From JBFMFE01 sp040752295 (GTDB lineage Bacteria > UBP15 > UBA6099 > JBFMBQ01), in NCBI GenBank assembly GCA_040752295.1, contig JBFMFE010000155.1, positions 1 through 22,846 on the forward strand: DNA of 22,846 nucleotides, written 5' to 3'. Below are positions 6,958-13,665 of the stretch, one piece after another. Position numbers and translations under genes: made by a program. The stretch's first letter is position 1; each line of letters begins with the position of its first letter. Below the pieces are notes generated by a model that did not search any database, was not told the origin of the DNA, and was given only the letters and a program-made list of their open reading frames with translations.

Positions 6958-7448
6958 TCTTTCAGAAGTTCCTCCATGACGTCCTGTGTTATATCCACGC
7001 CGCCGTAGAGGACGGCTTCGCTGGAGAGGACGATGGAGAGTCCTTTTTTGAGCGAGACCTTCTCGATTGAGCGATGGATTTTCTCCACGGCGGGCGTCCA
7101 CTCGCGCTCCCTTATCAGGTCAACCTCCGCGTCGAATTTCTTTCCGGCTTCGCCGATCAGGGTGTCCGCCCTGCTGCGGTTCTCCCCGCTGATCGCGGCG
7201 AGGTCGTCGGTGCCGAACTTTTCGATCATCGTCTGGCGGAGGTCTCTTTCCCGCGCCTCCTTGAGGGCGTCCAGCTTGCTTGTGGCGGCGACCGTTGGCT
7301 TGTAATTCTGGAGTACCAGGTCCGAGTCAACGAAGCCGATGCTGGACTTTTCCGCGGCGGCGCCGGTGTTCATTCTGAGCAGCATCCCGCCCGCGGCGAA
7401 GCATCCCACGAGGGCGAGCATGAGGATGAAATTAATGAGCCGTTTCAT
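6954..7448 (-). CDS. skp: OmpH/Skp-family periplasmic chaperone
   Basis: A 164-residue protein of normal Skp length. It has a basic, hydrophobic N-terminal signal sequence (1-31), a first strand SIGFVDSDLVLQNY (36-49), a charged helical hairpin (about 55-140) and a closing segment LSIVLSSEAVLYGGVDIT with a following helix. Skp binds unfolded outer-membrane proteins in the periplasm and hands them to the BAM complex. The ATG at 7448 has a strong GGGAGG 7 nt upstream. It is the first gene of the skp-skp2-lpxD run; bamA, which often precedes skp, is replaced here by repeat sequence. Confidence 0.87.
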   Translation of the reverse strand: MKRLINFILMLALVGCFAAGGMLLRMNTGAAAEKSSIGFVDSDLVLQNYKPTVAATSKLDALKEARERDLRQTMIEKFGTDDLAAISGENRSRADTLIGEAGKKFDAEVDLIREREWTPAVEKIHRSIEKVSLKKGLSIVLSSEAVLYGGVDITQDVMEELLKE

Positions 7449-7484
7449 GGTTTTTCCTCCCTAACACGGCATAGCCGGAACCAA

Positions 7485-7665
7485 AAAGGACAAAAAGCAA
7501 ATGTAGAATGTAGAATTACCAATGCAGAATGTAGAAGTCGGAATAAAACCAGTTTCAAGAATATTATGGCTTTTGTTTTTCATTTTAGATTCGAAATTCG
7601 ACATTTTAGATTCATCATTCTCTTCAAAATCTTTGCAGTTTTGCGCAAGATTTCACTTATAAAAT
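7485..7665. repeat. AT-rich dispersed repeat cluster upstream of skp
   Basis: No gene is present. The region contains several AATG-AGAAT-type units (for example CCAATGCAGAAT at 7519-7530) related to those near 4715-4745 and 22710-22750. Bases 7622-7665 match the reverse complement of 22544-22587 at 40 of 44 positions, so one repeat family occurs in both orientations in the window. The neighbouring genes are clearly richer in GC. Confidence 0.8.
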
Positions 7666-7684
7666 GCTTTGCCGGCGGCTGCGA

Positions 7685-8347
7685 TCAGATTTTCGTTCCG
7701 CACTTTCTGCAGAATTTCAAGCCGCGGGGCACGCCGGCGCCGCACTCGGGACAGGTCACCGCGGGTTTTTCTTCCCCGGTCATCTGCGGTTCGCGTTCTT
7801 CCCGCGAAGGCTCCGGGGTTTCCGTTGCATGAACGTGGGGTTTTTTGTCCACCGTTATCTTTTCCGCCGCGTCCTCCGGCGCCGCCGGGACAGGCTCATC
7901 GGGGACCGCGCCCGGGCGCGCCCGTTCGAAAACCTCCTCGATCCCGGCGGGGTCCGTGACGAGCGGGAAGAACACGAGCGACAACGCTCCCGAGCCGTAA
8001 AAGATAATCATTCCGACGTTTCTTCCGAGGAGCTTTTCCGCGAGGGGGATATCCATGCGCCCGACGCACACCACGTTCTCGACCGGGATCCATTTTCTGA
8101 GCCTGAAGATGAAAAAGTCGAGGTTCATTATCACGCGCCGGTCCGTGATGACGAACCTCGTTCTCGCGTAAGTGAGCGAGATGAGAATCATGGCGGCGAG
8201 CGAGGGCGCCACACCGGGGATGCCGTTCCATGTCGGTCCGAAATTCTCCTGGAACCGGTAAAAGAAGTACACCATGAGGACGACGTAAGGGACGAGGTTG
8301 AACCTGCGCTCCAGGCGCACCGTTTCTCCGTTCATCAAGTTCTGCAT
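7685..8347 (-). CDS. Membrane PH-domain (bPH2-like) protein with C-terminal zinc ribbon
   Basis: A 220-residue protein. Two hydrophobic segments (about 18-31 and 46-60) are followed by TRFVITDRRVI (63-73), typical of bacterial PH-domain proteins of the YdbT/YdbS type, and a beta-rich stretch to about 130. A Pro/Glu/Ala-rich linker (about 140-195) leads to a zinc ribbon with C199, C202, C213 and C216 (CPEC and CRKC). The function of such proteins is poorly known and the zinc ribbon suggests a binding role. I chose the ATG at 8347 because a TATAAT-containing promoter at 8389-8417 would put the transcript start near 8382, after a TTG start at 8389. The ATG at 8335 is also possible. It appears to be a single-gene unit between tsaC and the repeat region. 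Confidence 0.75.
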   Translation of the reverse strand: MQNLMNGETVRLERRFNLVPYVVLMVYFFYRFQENFGPTWNGIPGVAPSLAAMILISLTYARTRFVITDRRVIMNLDFFIFRLRKWIPVENVVCVGRMDIPLAEKLLGRNVGMIIFYGSGALSLVFFPLVTDPAGIEEVFERARPGAVPDEPVPAAPEDAAEKITVDKKPHVHATETPEPSREEREPQMTGEEKPAVTCPECGAGVPRGLKFCRKCGTKI

Positions 8348-8388
8348 CTGATTCACCGCCCGAGAGAGGATGCTTCTCCGCGAAGTCA

Positions 8389-8417
8389 ATTATATACGCA
8401 ACGAGCGTCCGTGAAAA
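8389..8417 (-). promoter_or_regulatory. Probable sigma-70-type promoter of the PH-domain gene
   Basis: On the minus strand TTTTCA (8417-8412) and a perfect TATAAT (8394-8389) are separated by 17 nt. Predicted transcription starts near 8382, giving a 5' leader of about 35 nt before the ATG at 8347. It lies in the 138-nt gap after tsaC. Confidence 0.5.
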
Positions 8418-8447
8418 TCGCGGCGTTTCCGGTTTTCCGCCGGCGCT

Positions 8448-8481
8448 CCGCCGCCGCGCCCGTCGCGAAGCGCGGCGGCGG
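8448..8481 (-). terminator. Strong GC hairpin just after tsaC, possible operon end
   Basis: A perfect 12-bp stem, CCGCCGCCGCGC with GCGCGGCGGCGG, has a 10-nt loop and starts 4 nt after the tsaC stop codon. There is no U-tract on the minus-strand transcript, so it is not a classic intrinsic terminator. It may protect an mRNA 3' end or work together with Rho. The hairpin is seen; the function is inferred. Confidence 0.45.
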
Positions 8482-8485
8482 CCCC

Positions 8486-9121
8486 TCAAGAGCAGCACTC
8501 TCTGATCCGCGCCTCGGATATGAAGCCCTCGCGGATGACGGCGACTCCGTCGTCGGCGCAGCTGACAACGGTGGAGGGGATGCCCACCGGGGAGTTTCCG
8601 CCGTCGATCATGATCTCGACCGTTCCGTCGAAGTAAGCGCGCGCGGTCTCGAAGGTGACCGCGTCGTCCATGCTGCTGGTGTTGGCGCTCGTGGTCGCCA
8701 GGACGCCGCCGCAGGCGGCGATCAGGCTCAGGGACGTCTCGCACGAGGGCATCCTGATGCCGATTGAATCCCCGGCGTTGTTCACCGCCGCCGGGACCGC
8801 TCCCTTTTTAGCGGGGAAGACGATGGTCAGGGGACCTGGCCAGAACCTTTCCATGAGGCGCTTCGCTTCCGAGGTGATCACGGCGTAGTCGCCCGCTTTC
8901 GCCGCGTCGTTTATCAGCAGCGCCATGGGTTTCTTGAGCGTGCGCCGCTTGATGCGGTAGATCGTTTTTATGCTCTCCGGGCGCGCCGGGGAGGCACCGA
9001 TGCCGTAGACGGTGTCGGTCGGGTAAACTACGATCGCGCCATCGGCGACGCGTTCCGCTATCCGTGCGAGGTTTCGATCGAGGTCTTCGCGGCGGACGAT
9101 CCAGGTTTTCACTTTTTCCAT
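8486..9121 (-). CDS. tsaC: L-threonylcarbamoyladenylate synthase (TsaC/YrdC/Sua5 family)
   Basis: A 211-residue cytoplasmic enzyme of the short TsaC/YrdC form. It makes threonylcarbamoyl-AMP from threonine, bicarbonate and ATP, the first step of t6A37 modification in tRNAs that read ANN codons. Visible motifs are YPTDTVYGIG (33-42), KRRTLKKPMALLI (58-70), FWPGPLTIVF (93-102), IGIRMP (120-125) and LATTSANTSS (141-150). There is no C-terminal Sua5 extension. I chose the ATG at 9121; the frame runs 25 codons further upstream, but only inside prmC. The gene overlaps the end of prmC by 13 nt, so the two are likely cotranslated. prfA-prmC-tsaC is a common bacterial gene order. Confidence 0.94.
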   Translation of the reverse strand: MEKVKTWIVRREDLDRNLARIAERVADGAIVVYPTDTVYGIGASPARPESIKTIYRIKRRTLKKPMALLINDAAKAGDYAVITSEAKRLMERFWPGPLTIVFPAKKGAVPAAVNNAGDSIGIRMPSCETSLSLIAACGGVLATTSANTSSMDDAVTFETARAYFDGTVEIMIDGGNSPVGIPSTVVSCADDGVAVIREGFISEARIRECCS

Positions 9122-9969
9122 CCGGTGATCACCCTTTCGATGCCCGCAAGGTCGCGGTGGGCGCGCGTTCCGGCGATGCCCGCCGCCCGGAAGCATTCGA
9201 GCGTCGGTTCCGCCTGACCGGCGCCGACTTCGAGGGCGAGCAGCCCTCCGGGGGCGAGGAAGTGGGGGGATTGGGTGACGATTTTGCGAATCGTTTCAAG
9301 CCCGTCGTCCCCGCCGTCGAGGGCGGTTCTCGGGTCGTGGTCCCTGACGAGGGCGTCGAGCGCCGGAATCTCGGCGGTTTTAACGTATGGGGGGTTCGAG
9401 ACGATGCAGTGAAAGAGCGGCGGGGGGTCGCCGGTCAGCGGAGCGAAGGCGTCCCCTTCGAGGAGGGTGAGCCTGTGGAGGACCCCGTGCGCCTGGGCGT
9501 TGCGTGCGGCGAGGGCGAGCGCGGCGGGGGAGACGTCGGTCGCCGTGGCGGCGGCGGTGTCGAAGCGCAGGAGGAGGCTCACGGCGATAACGCCGCAGCC
9601 GGCGCCGATGTCAAGGAAGCTGACGTCGCCGGACGCCCCGTCCTCGAGGAGCCGTATTACCGTTTCGACGAGGACTTCGGTTTCGGGACGCGGAATGAAT
9701 ACGCCGGGCTGGACGATGAAGGTTCGCCCGAGGAAGTGGGCGCTGCCGACGACGAGCTGGATAGGCTCGCCGTCGGCGACCCTTCTGGCGAGTGCGCGGA
9801 TGAGGTCTTTCTCGCCGTCGGCGAGCGTGCGCTCGAAGGAAGCGTAGATTTGAATCCTGGGGATTGCGAGGGCGTGGGAGATGATGATTTCGGAGGCAAG
9901 CCCGGGGCTTTCGACGGAGCGTTTGCGGAGGTAACCGGTCAGGTTCTGATGAGCGGTCAGGATGTTCAT
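9109..9969 (-). CDS. prmC: Release factor glutamine methyltransferase PrmC
   Basis: A 286-residue SAM-dependent methyltransferase that modifies the glutamine of the GGQ motif in release factors 1 and 2 and raises their activity. The N-terminal helical domain is followed by IPRPETEVLVE (92-102), the SAM motif DIGAGCGVIAVSLL (120-133), where the usual second Gly-Thr-Gly-Ser is Gly-Ala-Gly-Cys, and the catalytic NPPY at 192-195. Length is normal. The start is 12 nt after the prfA stop. No clear Shine-Dalgarno is seen, which suggests coupling to its substrate gene prfA. Confidence 0.95.
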   Translation of the reverse strand: MNILTAHQNLTGYLRKRSVESPGLASEIIISHALAIPRIQIYASFERTLADGEKDLIRALARRVADGEPIQLVVGSAHFLGRTFIVQPGVFIPRPETEVLVETVIRLLEDGASGDVSFLDIGAGCGVIAVSLLLRFDTAAATATDVSPAALALAARNAQAHGVLHRLTLLEGDAFAPLTGDPPPLFHCIVSNPPYVKTAEIPALDALVRDHDPRTALDGGDDGLETIRKIVTQSPHFLAPGGLLALEVGAGQAEPTLECFRAAGIAGTRAHRDLAGIERVITGWKK

Positions 9970-9981
9970 GGCGCCGTGGTG

Positions 9982-11073
9982 TCAGACGTCGGCGAGTTTT
10001 TCCTCTATTTCTTTTGCGCGGAGTGCACGCCTGAGGGGTTCGAGCAGTTCGTCGAGACCGCCGTCGAGGAGTTCCTGGAGGCGGTAAAGGGTGACGCCCG
10101 CGCGGTGGTCGGAGACGCGCCCCTGGGGGAAATTGTAGGTTCGGATGCGTTCGCTTCTGTCGCCGGAGCCGACCTGTGAGCGTCTTTCGCGCGCGAGCTT
10201 TTCCTGCTGCTCGGCGCGGAGCTTTTCCATGAGGCGCGCCCTGAGGAGCCTGAACGCCTTTTCCCTGTTCTGGTGCTGAGAGCGTTCATCCTGGCATTCG
10301 ACGACCATGCCGGAGGGGAGGTGAGTGATCCGGACGGCGGAGTCGGTCTTGTTGACGTGCTGTCCGCCGGCGCTGGATGAGCGGAAGGTGTCCACGCGGA
10401 CGTCGGAGGGGTCAAGGCGCACCTCGATCTCGTCGGGTTCGATAAGTGCGGCGACCGTGACGGTGGAGGTGTGTATGCGCCCGCCGGACTCGGTCACGGG
10501 TACGCGCTGGACGCGGTGGACGCCGCTCTCGTAGCGGAGCGCGGCGTAGGCGCCCGCGCCGTTCACGGCGAAGACGACCTCTTTGAAGCCTCCGAGGGTG
10601 GTGGGGTGCGAGCTGAGGTTTTCGGTCCGCCATCCTTTTTTCTCGGCGTACCGCGTGTACATCCGGTAGAGGTCGCCCGCGAACAACGCCGCTTCGCTGC
10701 CGCCGGCGCCGCTCCGTATTTCCATGATGAAGCTTTTCACGTCAGGCGCCACGGCGTCCGACAGGCGTTCGGCGAGGAGGTTTTCCTTTTTCTCTCTTTT
10801 GGCGTTCAGGGTTTTGAGTTCGTCGCGGCAGAGCCTGAGGACATCCTCCTCGGTTTCGGTCCGCAGAAGCTCTTCGCACTTGCAGGTTTCGCGCTCGACG
10901 TCCAGGAGTTCCCTGAAGGCGGAGACCGGGGGAGCGAGGCGGTTGTATTCGCGTGCGGCGTCGCGGAAGCCGTTATTGCGCGCGGCGTCGGGCGCCGCCA
11001 TGCGGCGTTCCAGTTCGGCGAGGCGTTTTTCCATGTTTTCGAGTTTTCCGCGTATTTCGGGCGTGATATTCAT
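9982..11073 (-). CDS. prfA: Peptide chain release factor 1
   Basis: A 363-residue class I release factor that recognises UAA and UAG on the ribosome and triggers peptidyl-tRNA hydrolysis. The stop-codon-reading PxT motif is PVT at 192-194, which marks RF1 rather than RF2 (SPF). The catalytic GGQ is at 236-238 within SSSAGGQHVNKTDSA. The length fits the family and no frameshift site is needed. An AGGA lies about 9 nt before the ATG. The upstream leader (11074-11166) contains two competing stem-loops, described separately. Its modifying enzyme PrmC is the next gene. Confidence 0.97.
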   Translation of the reverse strand: MNITPEIRGKLENMEKRLAELERRMAAPDAARNNGFRDAAREYNRLAPPVSAFRELLDVERETCKCEELLRTETEEDVLRLCRDELKTLNAKREKKENLLAERLSDAVAPDVKSFIMEIRSGAGGSEAALFAGDLYRMYTRYAEKKGWRTENLSSHPTTLGGFKEVVFAVNGAGAYAALRYESGVHRVQRVPVTESGGRIHTSTVTVAALIEPDEIEVRLDPSDVRVDTFRSSSAGGQHVNKTDSAVRITHLPSGMVVECQDERSQHQNREKAFRLLRARLMEKLRAEQQEKLARERRSQVGSGDRSERIRTYNFPQGRVSDHRAGVTLYRLQELLDGGLDELLEPLRRALRAKEIEEKLADV

Positions 11074-11095
11074 CCGTAGGTTCCTATAACATCGA

Positions 11096-11147
11096 AGCCC
11101 CGCCTGGAGGCGAGGCTCGTTTTTCGTGTTTTCCCATTCAGGCGGGG
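11096..11147 (-). promoter_or_regulatory. Mutually exclusive stem-loops in the rpmE-prfA intercistronic leader
   Basis: On the minus-strand RNA three segments occur in order: A, CCCCGCCUG (11147-11139); B, AGCCUCGCC (11117-11109); and C, which covers CAGGCGGGG and extends to GGCGGGGCU (11106-11096). A pairs perfectly with C over 9 bp. B pairs with C over 9 bp with one G-U and a 4-nt UCCA loop. Both cannot form at once. C ends about 12 nt before the prfA AGGA. Such an arrangement can act as an attenuator or translation switch; that role is inferred. No U-tract follows, so termination is unlikely. Confidence 0.4.
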
Positions 11148-11166
11148 AAACTGTATAAGCGTCCGT

Positions 11167-11586
11167 CTAAGCTTCGGTGTCGCGTTCGGCGGCGGAGGAA
11201 TCGGCGGCGGAGGAGAGTGGGCTGTCGTCCGCGCCGGCGTGCTGCGGTTCGTCATCCCGTCCGCCGGGGGTGGCGGGGGCATATTCGTCTTCGAGGTTTT
11301 CCGTCCGAGCGGGTTCGTGTTCACCCGTGCGGGCGCCCGCGGCTTGCTCTTCGGCTGGGGCGCGTTTTTTCTTTTTCTTCTTTTTGGAGAGGTCGCCGTA
11401 CTTGCGGAAGAACTTGTCAACCCTTCCTGCCGTGTCCACGTATTTCTGTCTGCCGGTGAAGAAGGGGTGACACCTGGAGCAGACTTCGAGCCTGATTTCG
11501 CTTCGCGTGGAGCCGACGGTGAATTCCTCGCCGCAGGCGCACTTCACGGCGGCGTCGTGATATTCTGGGTGGATTCCCTGTTTCAC
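11167..11586 (-). CDS. rpmE: Ribosomal protein bL31, zinc-binding form with long C-terminal tail
   Basis: Residues 1-66 are a normal zinc-type bL31 of the large ribosomal subunit: MKQGIHPEYHDA start, CAC at 16-18, CSRC at 36-39 (the four zinc cysteines) and HPFFTGRQKYVDTAGRVDKF. A further 73 residues follow: a seven-lysine run (68-74) and a low-complexity tail rich in Ala, Glu, Asp and Pro. The total of 139 residues is about twice the usual length of about 70. The start is GTG at 11586, with GGAAGGACGGAAAG just upstream. A promoter at 11624-11651 may drive it separately from rho. The tail has normal local GC and no frameshift is evident. Confidence 0.92.
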   Translation of the reverse strand: MKQGIHPEYHDAAVKCACGEEFTVGSTRSEIRLEVCSRCHPFFTGRQKYVDTAGRVDKFFRKYGDLSKKKKKKKRAPAEEQAAGARTGEHEPARTENLEDEYAPATPGGRDDEPQHAGADDSPLSSAADSSAAERDTEA

Positions 11587-11623
11587 CTTTCCGTCCTTCC
11601 TTTCCGGTTCATACGAGGAATAT

Positions 11624-11651
11624 ATGATAGCGCACCGGGTGAGAAGATCAA
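11624..11651 (-). promoter_or_regulatory. Probable promoter of rpmE in the rho-rpmE gap
   Basis: On the minus strand TTGATC (11651-11646) and TATCAT (11629-11624) are spaced by 16 nt. The predicted start near 11617 leaves a leader of about 31 nt before the rpmE GTG. It would make rpmE-prfA-prmC-tsaC a unit independent of rho. Confidence 0.42.
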
Positions 11652-11653
11652 GT

Positions 11654-12904
11654 TCAGGTGGTGACGTACTGAATGGAGTTGAGGAACTGCTCGTTGGTGC
11701 GCATGCTGGTCATGCGGTCAATGACCAGTTCGGTCGCCTGTGTTTCGTCGAGTGCGTTAATGATTCTTCTGAGTTTCCAGATTTTTTCGAGTTCCTCCTT
11801 GGAGTAGAGGAGTTCTTCGTGCCTTGTGCCGGATTTGACGATGTCAATTGCTGGGAAGATGCGCTTGTCGGCGAGGGTGCGGTTGAGCTGAAGCTCCATG
11901 TTGCCTGTGCCCTTGAACTCCTCGAAGATGACCTCGTCGAGGCGGCTGCCTGTTTCGATGAGTGCGGTGGCGATGACGGTGAGGCTTCCGCCGCCCTCGA
12001 TGTTGCGCGCCGCGCCGAAGAAGCGCTTGGGTTTGTGGAGGGCGTTTGGGTCAAGCCCGCCGGAGAGGGTTCTGCCGCTCGGGGGGACGACGAGGTTGTA
12101 CGCGCGCGCGAGGCGGGTGATGCTGTCGAGGAGGATTATCACGTCTTTTCCGATTTCCACCATTCTTTTGGCGCGTTCGAGGACGAGTTCGGCGACGGAG
12201 ATGTGGTGTTCGGGTCGCTCGTCGAATGTGGAGCTGATGACTTCGCCCTTGACCGATCTTTTGAAGTCGGTGACTTCTTCGGGGCGCTCGTCAATGAGGA
12301 GAGCCATGAGGACGACGTCGGGGTGGTTGGTTGTGACGCTGTTGGCGATTTTCTTGAGGAGGATGGTTTTGCCGGCTTTGGGGGGTGAGACGATGAGACC
12401 GCGCTGACCGCGTCCGACCGGTGCGATGATGTCAATAATCCGTGGTGAAATGTCAGTGGGGTCGCACTCCATCTTGAGGCGGCGGTCGGGGTAGATGGGA
12501 ACGAGTTCGTCGAATTTGGGGCGGTTTTTGGATTGTTCGGGGTCCACGCCGTTCACGGCTTCGACCCTCAGGAGGCTGTGAAAGCGCTCGTTGTCCTTGG
12601 GGGGTCGGATTTGTCCCGAGACGAGGTCGCCGGGTCTGAGCATGAAGCGCTTTGCCTGGGAAGCGGAGACGTAGACGTCCTTGAGGCTGTCAATGCTGGT
12701 GTTGATGCGCAGGAAGCCGTAGCCCTCGTTGAGAAGTTCAAGGGTTCCCTCTTCGAAGATCAAGCCGTTCCTGGCGGTCTGGACTTCCATGATCTTGAAG
12801 ATCAGTTCCTGTTTGCGGTATCTCTGCGGCGACTTTATCCCGTTTTCAGCCGCGACCTTCCAGAGGTCCTGCACAGTCTTCGACTCGAGTTCCTGTAATT
12901 CCAT
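11654..12904 (-). CDS. rho: Transcription termination factor Rho
   Basis: A 416-residue hexameric RNA-dependent ATPase that ends transcription of untranslated RNA. It has an N-terminal Rho helical domain (1-45) and a cold-shock-like RNA-binding domain with GYGFLR at 61-66. The P-loop SPPKAGKT is at 173-180, Walker B VIILLDSITR at 255-264, and the secondary RNA-binding Q-loop LSGGLDPNALHKP at 280-292. The length matches compact Rho proteins, with no large N-terminal insertion. A strong AAGGAGG sits 9 nt before the ATG. A near-consensus promoter and a leader of about 200 nt precede it, consistent with the autoregulated rho leaders known in other bacteria. Confidence 0.97.
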   Translation of the reverse strand: MELQELESKTVQDLWKVAAENGIKSPQRYRKQELIFKIMEVQTARNGLIFEEGTLELLNEGYGFLRINTSIDSLKDVYVSASQAKRFMLRPGDLVSGQIRPPKDNERFHSLLRVEAVNGVDPEQSKNRPKFDELVPIYPDRRLKMECDPTDISPRIIDIIAPVGRGQRGLIVSPPKAGKTILLKKIANSVTTNHPDVVLMALLIDERPEEVTDFKRSVKGEVISSTFDERPEHHISVAELVLERAKRMVEIGKDVIILLDSITRLARAYNLVVPPSGRTLSGGLDPNALHKPKRFFGAARNIEGGGSLTVIATALIETGSRLDEVIFEEFKGTGNMELQLNRTLADKRIFPAIDIVKSGTRHEELLYSKEELEKIWKLRRIINALDETQATELVIDRMTSMRTNEQFLNSIQYVTT

Positions 12905-13109
12905 TACCGTAAACCCTCCTTGATTAGCACATACATGTGTGAATGTTTACCGGTGTGCCCGGCGCCCGTTGTCCGCAAGAGAAACTTCCGCGATGGTCTA
13001 TTAGTTCATCCGTTCTTACTCTGTAGGGTTTGCGAGGTTCACGTACCGTGTCTTCCGCTGATAATCGAGGATATGGGGTTTGTGCAAATCGTACGACTCA
13101 ACAGGAAAG

Positions 13110-13138
13110 ATAATAACGCCTGCGGGTGCGGCTGTCAA
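13110..13138 (-). promoter_or_regulatory. Near-consensus rho promoter with long 5' leader
   Basis: On the minus strand a perfect TTGACA (13138-13133), a 17-nt spacer and TATTAT (13115-13110) lie only about 15 nt after the hpt stop. Transcription would start near 13103, about 200 nt before the rho ATG. The leader (12905-13103) has no strong hairpin. It does have a 10-codon open frame at 12904-12936 whose TAA overlaps the rho ATG (TAATG). The length and position match autoregulated rho leaders; the regulation itself is inferred. Confidence 0.65.
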
Positions 13139-13152
13139 TATCTTTGAAAAAA

Positions 13153-13659
13153 TTATTCAAGTGCGAAAATGTCCCGCAGATGGCGGTACTTCTGGTTGAA
13201 ATCCAGCCCGTAGCCCACGACGAAATCGTCGCTGACGGTGAAGCCGTTGTAATCCACCCTGACGTCCACCTGGCGGCGGTAGGGGCGGTCGAGGAGTGTG
13301 CAGACGCGGAGGCTCGCCACGTTCCGGCTGCGGAGGTTGTTGACGAGGTAGTGAAGCGTGAGTCCCGAGTCTATGATGTCCTCAACGATGAGGACGTGCG
13401 CGCTCTCGACCGGCTCGTCGAGGTCCTTGATGATGCGCACGACGCCGGAGGACTTCGTCGCCTCGCCGTAGCTGGAGACCGCCATGAAGTCGTAGGAGAC
13501 GGGGACGGTGATGTGGCGGCAGAGGTCCATCATGAACATTGTGGCGCCTTTCATGACCCCGACGAGCATCAGTTCCTTTCCGTCGAAGTCCCTTGAAATC
13601 TCGGCGGCGAGTTCCCTGACGCGCTTTTGAATCTGGCGTTCCGTCAGTATGCGTCTCAT
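13153..13659 (-). CDS. hpt: Hypoxanthine phosphoribosyltransferase
   Basis: A 168-residue cytoplasmic purine-salvage enzyme converting hypoxanthine (and usually guanine) plus PRPP to IMP or GMP. The PRPP-binding loop is VLIVEDIIDSGLTL (89-102) with the paired acidic residues E93 and D94. The flexible-loop SSYG is at 62-65. A late segment with FVVGYGLDFNQKYRHL fits the purine-binding end of the family. The gene begins 6 nt after guaA and its GGGAG Shine-Dalgarno overlaps the guaA stop, so both are cotranscribed. Together they supply GMP by synthesis and salvage. Confidence 0.94.
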   Translation of the reverse strand: MRRILTERQIQKRVRELAAEISRDFDGKELMLVGVMKGATMFMMDLCRHITVPVSYDFMAVSSYGEATKSSGVVRIIKDLDEPVESAHVLIVEDIIDSGLTLHYLVNNLRSRNVASLRVCTLLDRPYRRQVDVRVDYNGFTVSDDFVVGYGLDFNQKYRHLRDIFALE

Positions 13660-13665
13660 GGGACA

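Noticed and set aside
4754..6979. A 741-codon open frame on the plus strand opposite lpxD and the Skp-like genes
   Set aside because: It is antisense to clearly conserved proteins and its translation is Arg/Ser-rich and low in pattern; high GC makes such long shadow frames common.
11340..11390. Programmed -1 frameshift at the A-rich lysine run of rpmE
   Set aside because: The AAAAAAC run is not in the A-AAA-AAC phase required for a canonical -1 slip, and no downstream pseudoknot is evident.
12937..12953. Third copy of the GTGAATGCTTTACA element upstream of rho
   Set aside because: GTGTGAATGTTTACC is similar but lacks one base, has no matching hairpin or T-run, and could be chance.
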